Shown piece by piece: positions 61,781 to 64,000 of a stretch of DNA of 64,000 bases (position 1 is the stretch's first letter; each line of letters starts with the position of its first letter). Under the pieces are notes generated by a model that had not been told where the DNA came from, searched no databases, and saw only the letters and a program-made list of their open reading frames with translations. Made by a program: the position numbers and the translations under genes. The stretch covers positions 1 through 64,000 of the forward strand of contig JALSRK010000038.1 of NCBI GenBank assembly GCA_026984795.1. The letters run 5' to 3'. Origin of the DNA: Solibacteraceae bacterium (GTDB lineage: Bacteria > Acidobacteriota > Terriglobia > Bryobacterales > Bryobacteraceae).

Positions 61781-62385
61781 CGGAACTTCGCGTGGCGGGG
61801 TTCGGCGGTCAAGGCGTCATCCTCGCCGGCATGATCATAGGCAAGGCCGCTTCCATCTTCGAAAACGGCTACGCCACGCTGACTCAAAGCTTCGGCCCCG
61901 AGGCCCGCGGCAGCGCCTGCAGCGCCCAGCTCGTCCTCTCCGACGAACCGGTCCTGTACCCGTACATTACCCAGCCGCACATCCTGATCGCCATGTCCCA
62001 GGACGCTTACAACAAATTCGCCACGGATGTGCGTCCGGGCGGCATCGTCCTCATCGAGGAAGAACTCGTCCGGGTCAGCGAGATCCCGCCCGGGGTGAAG
62101 ATCTGCGGCATCCCCGCCACCCGCCTCGCCGAGCAGATCGGCAAACGGCTGGTGCTCAATATCGTCATGGTGGGCTTCTTCGGCGCCGTTACGAAACTCA
62201 TCGACCGCGAGGCGCTGCGCAAGGCCGTGGCCGATTCGGTGCCGCCCGGCACCACCGAGATGAACCTCCAGGCCTTTGACCGCGGTTACGAATACGGACT
62301 GGAGAGCCGCTGCGCGGAGCAGTTGCCCGAAAGCCTCCCCGTCGAGCGCGGCCTTGAAGGACAGTTCGCCGGTTCGGAGTCCTGA
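61771..62385 (+). CDS. korC: 2-oxoglutarate:ferredoxin oxidoreductase gamma subunit
   Basis: The 204-residue subunit matches the gamma domain of the family (VAGFGGQGVILAGMIIGKAA, SFGPEARGSACSAQLVLSDE, RPGGIVLIEEELVR, NIVMVGFFGAVTKLI). With KorD, A and B it makes the four-subunit enzyme. It is the last gene of the operon; a GC-rich gap then leads to the convergent purH. Confidence 0.94.
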   Translation: MALTELRVAGFGGQGVILAGMIIGKAASIFENGYATLTQSFGPEARGSACSAQLVLSDEPVLYPYITQPHILIAMSQDAYNKFATDVRPGGIVLIEEELVRVSEIPPGVKICGIPATRLAEQIGKRLVLNIVMVGFFGAVTKLIDREALRKAVADSVPPGTTEMNLQAFDRGYEYGLESRCAEQLPESLPVERGLEGQFAGSES

Positions 62386-62440
62386 CAAGCCGCGCGTCCC
62401 CCGAACATCGCGCGCCGGCGCCTCCCGCGCCGCCTTTCCA

Positions 62441-62456
62441 CGGGCCTTGCGGCCCG
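62441..62456. terminator. Weak hairpin between korC and purH
   Basis: CGGGCC (62441-62446), loop TTGC, and GGCCCG (62451-62456) form a 6-bp stem between the convergent korC and purH. It lacks a T tract and is only a weak candidate. Confidence 0.3.
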
Positions 62457-62472
62457 GCGCCGGCTGAGGCGC

Positions 62473-64000
62473 TTAGTGGCGGAAGTGCCGGAAGCCGGTG
62501 AATACCATCGCCAGCCCCAGCCGGTTCGCCGCCTCGATTACCTCGGCGTCCCGCACCGAGCCGCCCGGCTGGATCACCGCTGTAATGCCGTGCCTGGCCG
62601 CCTCCTCCACTCCGTCCGGGAACGGGAAGAAGGCGTCGGAGGCCATCACCGATCCATGCAGCGGCAGCACCGCCTTCATCGCTCCCACCTTCACCGCGTC
62701 CACCCGGCTCATCTGGCCCGCCCCGGCCGCGATCAGCCGCCCCGGCTCGGCGTAGACGATTGCGTTCGATTTCACGTGCTTCACCACCTTCCAGCCGAAC
62801 TCGAGCGCCCGCCATTCCTCCTCGCTCGGCTGCCGCTCGGAGACCACTTTCGCCTCTTGCCGCTCGAGCTTCCTGTCGTCTTCGGTCTGGGCCAGCAGCC
62901 CGCCGCTGATCGACTTCACCACCAGCCCCTTCGCCGCCGGCCTGGCCACCCGCACCAGCCGCAAGTTCTTCTTCTTCGTCAGGATCTCCAGCGCCTCCTC
63001 ACTGAACTCCGGCGCCGCGATCGCCTCGATGAACGTCTTGGCGATCTCCGCCGCGGTGGCCCCGTCCAGGGAGCGGTTGAACGCCAGCACCCCGCCGAAG
63101 GCTGAGATCGGATCGGCCTCGAAGGCCCGCCGGTAGCTCTCGGCCAGTTCCTCGTGCTCGGCGCAACCGCACGGGTTCGTGTGCTTGATGACCACCGAGG
63201 CCGGGGCCTCGAACTCGTTCACCAGTTGCCAGGCCGCGTCCAGATCCACCAGGTTGTTGAACGAGAGCTCCTTGCCGTGCAGCTTCTCGCCGCCGGCGAT
63301 GCCCCCCGCCTCCTCGGCCGCGTACAGCGCCGCCGACTGGTGCGGGTTCTCTCCGTAGCGCAGGCTCAGCCGCCGCGGCGCCTGAATGTCGAGCGCCGCC
63401 GGCAGCTCGCCTTCCGGCTCGTCGCGGAACTCTCCGTCCACCATCGAGATCCGCGCCAGCCGCCGGGTGATCGCCCGGTCATAGGCGGCCGTGAGGGCAA
63501 ACGCCTTCTTGGCCAGTTGCCAGTGCGTGGCCGGCGTCAACTCCTTCTTGGCTTCCAGCTCGGCCAGGATCGCCGGGTAGTCGGCCGGCGAGGTCACCAC
63601 CGCCACGTCCTGCCAGTTCTTGGCCGCCGCCCGGATCATCGTCGGCCCGCCGATGTCGATGTTCTCGATCAGCTCGGCCACCGTGGCCGCCGGCTTCGCC
63701 GCCACCTTCTCGAAGGCGTAGAGGTTCACCACCACCATATCGATCGCCGGAATGCCGTGCTCGGCCAGCGCCTGCATGTGCTCGGGCTTCGACCGCAGCG
63801 CCAGAATGCCCCCCGCGATCCGGGGATGGATCGTCTTCACCCGCCCGTCGAGCATCTCCGGAAAGCCGGTGACCTCGGCCACGTCCTGGACTTCCACGCC
63901 CGCCTCCCGCAAGAGCCGGGCCGTGCCTCCCGTCGATAGGATCTCGACGCCGAGCCGCCGGAGTCCCTGGGCGAACTCGGCGACGCCGGATTTGTCCGTT
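62473..64000 (-). CDS. purH: Bifunctional AICAR transformylase/IMP cyclohydrolase, truncated by the window edge
   Basis: The visible 508 residues cover nearly all of PurH. The reading frame runs on from the right edge (TDKSGVAEFAQGLRRLGVEI near the N-terminus, matching the family) through the IMP cyclohydrolase domain (DGRVKTIHPRIAGGILALR, NIDIGGPTMIRAAAKN) to the AICAR transformylase domain (LRYGENPHQSAALYA, VVIKHTNPCGCAEHEELAES, SDAFFPFPDGVEEAA, ending GFRHFRH). It catalyses the last two steps of purine synthesis. Roughly the first ten residues lie outside the window. Confidence 0.96.
   Translation of the reverse strand, partial: TDKSGVAEFAQGLRRLGVEILSTGGTARLLREAGVEVQDVAEVTGFPEMLDGRVKTIHPRIAGGILALRSKPEHMQALAEHGIPAIDMVVVNLYAFEKVAAKPAATVAELIENIDIGGPTMIRAAAKNWQDVAVVTSPADYPAILAELEAKKELTPATHWQLAKKAFALTAAYDRAITRRLARISMVDGEFRDEPEGELPAALDIQAPRRLSLRYGENPHQSAALYAAEEAGGIAGGEKLHGKELSFNNLVDLDAAWQLVNEFEAPASVVIKHTNPCGCAEHEELAESYRRAFEADPISAFGGVLAFNRSLDGATAAEIAKTFIEAIAAPEFSEEALEILTKKKNLRLVRVARPAAKGLVVKSISGGLLAQTEDDRKLERQEAKVVSERQPSEEEWRALEFGWKVVKHVKSNAIVYAEPGRLIAAGAGQMSRVDAVKVGAMKAVLPLHGSVMASDAFFPFPDGVEEAARHGITAVIQPGGSVRDAEVIEAANRLGLAMVFTGFRHFRH

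Overview
The window reads as chromosomal DNA from a high-GC, Gram-negative bacterium. The most likely source is an Acidobacteriota of the Solibacter/Bryobacter type. This is an inference from several genes seen together: a large Oar-like TonB-dependent receptor with an N-terminal carboxypeptidase-regulatory domain, futalosine-route menaquinone genes, lipid A/Kdo genes, an ECF sigma plus DUF4384 anti-sigma pair, a VIT/vWA protein, and a 2-oxoacid:ferredoxin oxidoreductase. Gene density is high, many neighbours overlap by 1-10 bases, and convergent pairs overlap by up to 65 bases. I saw no rRNA, tRNA, CRISPR array, insertion sequence or prophage.

Region by region. 0-9.5 kb: a twin-arginine-tagged DegT-type aminotransferase, obg and rpmA/rplU (with a terminator between rpmA and obg), a TPR protein, the Oar-like receptor behind a near-consensus promoter, and a sugar isomerase-like protein. 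9.6-16.8 kb: a secreted GH2 glycosidase, a small conserved protein, larB with a DUF192 lipoprotein, a menaquinone operon (UbiA-type prenyltransferase, mqnE, a histidine phosphatase) and a convergent exported protein. 16.8-25.5 kb: a fused waaA-lpxK gene, a concentrative nucleoside transporter, a membrane-anchored degenerate JAMM-domain protein, a TM-helix-repeat channel-like protein and a Tat-exported flavoenzyme. 25.8-31 kb: an RRM protein, a small basic protein and an isolated fliM, then hyuA and an exported protein on the other strand.

30.4-34.2 kb: a tightly coupled aroC-def-fmt-argJ operon. 34.3-42.8 kb: envelope and glycan functions, namely an NfrB-like glycosyltransferase with a C-terminal MshEN-like domain, an unknown membrane protein, a four-gene operon (GT2, two methyltransferases, glutaminyl-cyclase-like M28 enzyme), a RodZ-like protein and pgsA. 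42.9-48.8 kb: hfq-hflX, polX, a Nudix hydrolase, and a 46-residue membrane protein with rph and rdgB. 49.1-56.8 kb: a TgpA-like transglutaminase, a VIT/vWA protein, a vapBC-type pair, and the anti-sigma/ECF-sigma pair. 57.1-64 kb: a LysR regulator, a small membrane protein, a degenerate GGDEF protein, a PilZ protein, a complete korDABC operon with its own promoter, and purH running off the right edge.

Taken together the window mixes housekeeping genes with envelope biogenesis and low-potential metabolism (menaquinone, ferredoxin-linked 2-oxoacid oxidation). No single large undescribed system stands out. The best candidates for something new are the WaaA-LpxK fusion, the membrane JAMM/fibronectin-like protein, the sigma/anti-sigma/VIT-vWA neighbourhood with a shared motif, and the degenerate GGDEF/PilZ pair before korDABC.
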